DNA from: Mariniphaga sp041687255
GTDB lineage: Bacteria; Bacteroidota; Bacteroidia; Bacteroidales; Prolixibacteraceae
Assembly: GCA_041687255.1 (NCBI GenBank)
Contig: JAWLCL010000012.1
Span: 1 to 64,000 of the forward strand
Reading direction: 5' to 3'
Length of the DNA: 64,000 nt
The notes below the pieces were generated by a model, which did not search any database, was not told the DNA's origin, and was given only the letters and a program-made list of their open reading frames with translations. A program made the position numbers and the translations under genes. Numbering within the stretch: the stretch's first letter is position 1; each line of letters begins with the position of its first letter. Positions 63,361 through 64,000 of the stretch are shown piece by piece.

Positions 63361-64000
63361 ATGAAAGCTTATTTAATGTCGATAGTTTTTTTAATAAGTA
63401 CATCAGTTTTGAAATCGCAGGACATTACATTAAAAGTCTGGCCCGACGGAGCCCCCAATCATAACGGGATGAATGAGCCGGAAGAGAAATTTGACGGGAT
63501 CAGGGTCCGCAATGTATCGGAAGCGGAGATGTATGTTTTTCTTCCTGAGAAGGACAAGAATACAGGGGCTGCAGTTGTTATTTGCCCCGGGGGAGGCTAT
63601 TGGATTGAGGCAATGGACCACGAAGGTTTCGAGATGGCCGAATGGCTTAAGGGAAAAGGTGTTGCCGGTATTGTACTTAAGTACAGGCTACCCTACGGGC
63701 ACGCTGAAATTCCTTCGGGAGACGCGCGTCAGGCCATGCGTATTGTAAGGGGAAATGCCGCCAAATGGGGAATCGATCCCCGAAAAGTAGGTATAGCCGG
63801 TTCATCGGCTGGAGGTCACCTGGCTTCTACTGTTGGCACCCGTTTCGATAGTGGCAGCAGTGAGGTAACCACTGCTTTTCATAACATAAGCAGCCGTCCC
63901 GATTTTATGTTGCTGCTGTATCCGGTAGTCACCTTCAGGGAGGAATTCGGACATATGGGGTCACGGAAAAATTTGATTGGTGAAGGCAACGACTGGGAAC
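63361..64000 (+). CDS. Secreted alpha/beta hydrolase (acetyl-esterase-like), partial
   Basis: The frame begins at ATG 63361, 1 bp after the previous stop, and is open to the window end (213 codons seen). Signal peptide (MKAYLMSIVFLISTSVLKSQD), then VWPDGAPNHNGMNEPEEK, oxyanion region VVICPGGGYW, and nucleophile motif IAGSSAGGHLAS (GxSxG). Resembles secreted acetylxylan-esterase-like carbohydrate esterases. Catalytic Asp/His lie beyond the window. Confidence 0.85.
   Translation, partial: MKAYLMSIVFLISTSVLKSQDITLKVWPDGAPNHNGMNEPEEKFDGIRVRNVSEAEMYVFLPEKDKNTGAAVVICPGGGYWIEAMDHEGFEMAEWLKGKGVAGIVLKYRLPYGHAEIPSGDARQAMRIVRGNAAKWGIDPRKVGIAGSSAGGHLASTVGTRFDSGSSEVTTAFHNISSRPDFMLLLYPVVTFREEFGHMGSRKNLIGEGNDWE

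Overview
The window comes from a Bacteroidota chromosome, most likely order Bacteroidales or Marinilabiliales. Supporting signs are Bacteroidota-type -7 promoter boxes (TAnnTTTG) in front of many units, an Rnf operon headed by rseC, many lipoproteins with an SxC or ACx lipobox, a sigma/TonB-receptor/FecR locus, paired DUF5106-like and TlpA thioredoxins, and AT-rich CAAATAACAAATA repeats. The family placement is inferred from gene content only.

Layout. 0-9.9 kb: tRNA-Lys, a secreted RraA-like protein with an NTF2-like partner, a SulP transporter, a thioredoxin-family protein, a family 2 glycosyltransferase, an ECF sigma / membrane anti-sigma candidate / DUF4097-like operon with an ECF-type promoter in front of it, trmJ and a secreted unknown. 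10-15.5 kb: complete Rnf ion-translocating ferredoxin:NAD oxidoreductase operon, rseC-rnfB-C-D-G-E-A. 15.8-16.1 kb: a well-supported structured RNA that looks like 6S RNA. 16.1-20.5 kb: lnt, a two-gene 5'-nucleotidase and a cell-wall amidase. 20.6-20.7 kb: a candidate small RNA of about 72 nt with its own promoter and terminator. 20.7-25.9 kb: a LacI regulator diverging from GH88-kduI-kduD-DUF4861, an unsaturated-uronate utilisation operon with a palindromic operator over its -33 region.

26-36 kb is repeat-rich: REP-like hairpins, a 143-bp palindromic repeat, a 55-bp tandem array, and a 44-bp array with an inverted counterpart. Between these repeats lie a PQQ-propeller lipoprotein, a DUF3795 protein, a Ca2+-type P-ATPase, a sigma factor with a membrane partner, a dihydrouridine synthase and trhO. 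36-45 kb: S8 protease, TlpA, purC, phoH, mazG and the thrS-infC-rpmI-rplT translation operon, in which infC appears to begin at a non-AUG codon. 46-54 kb: asymmetric heterodimeric ABC exporter, an SDR with an altered active site, DUF2891 and MATE. 53.9-61.2 kb: an orphan GH127-tail-like lipoprotein, a lipoprotein aldose epimerase, and a sigma factor - TonB receptor - FecR - DUF4382 locus. The end holds an SDR, an unknown protein and a partial secreted esterase.

No phage, IS element, CRISPR array or defence island was seen. Most of the window is ordinary chromosome. The most interesting material is non-coding: the 6S-like RNA, the small RNA, the infC start, and the dispersed structured repeats.
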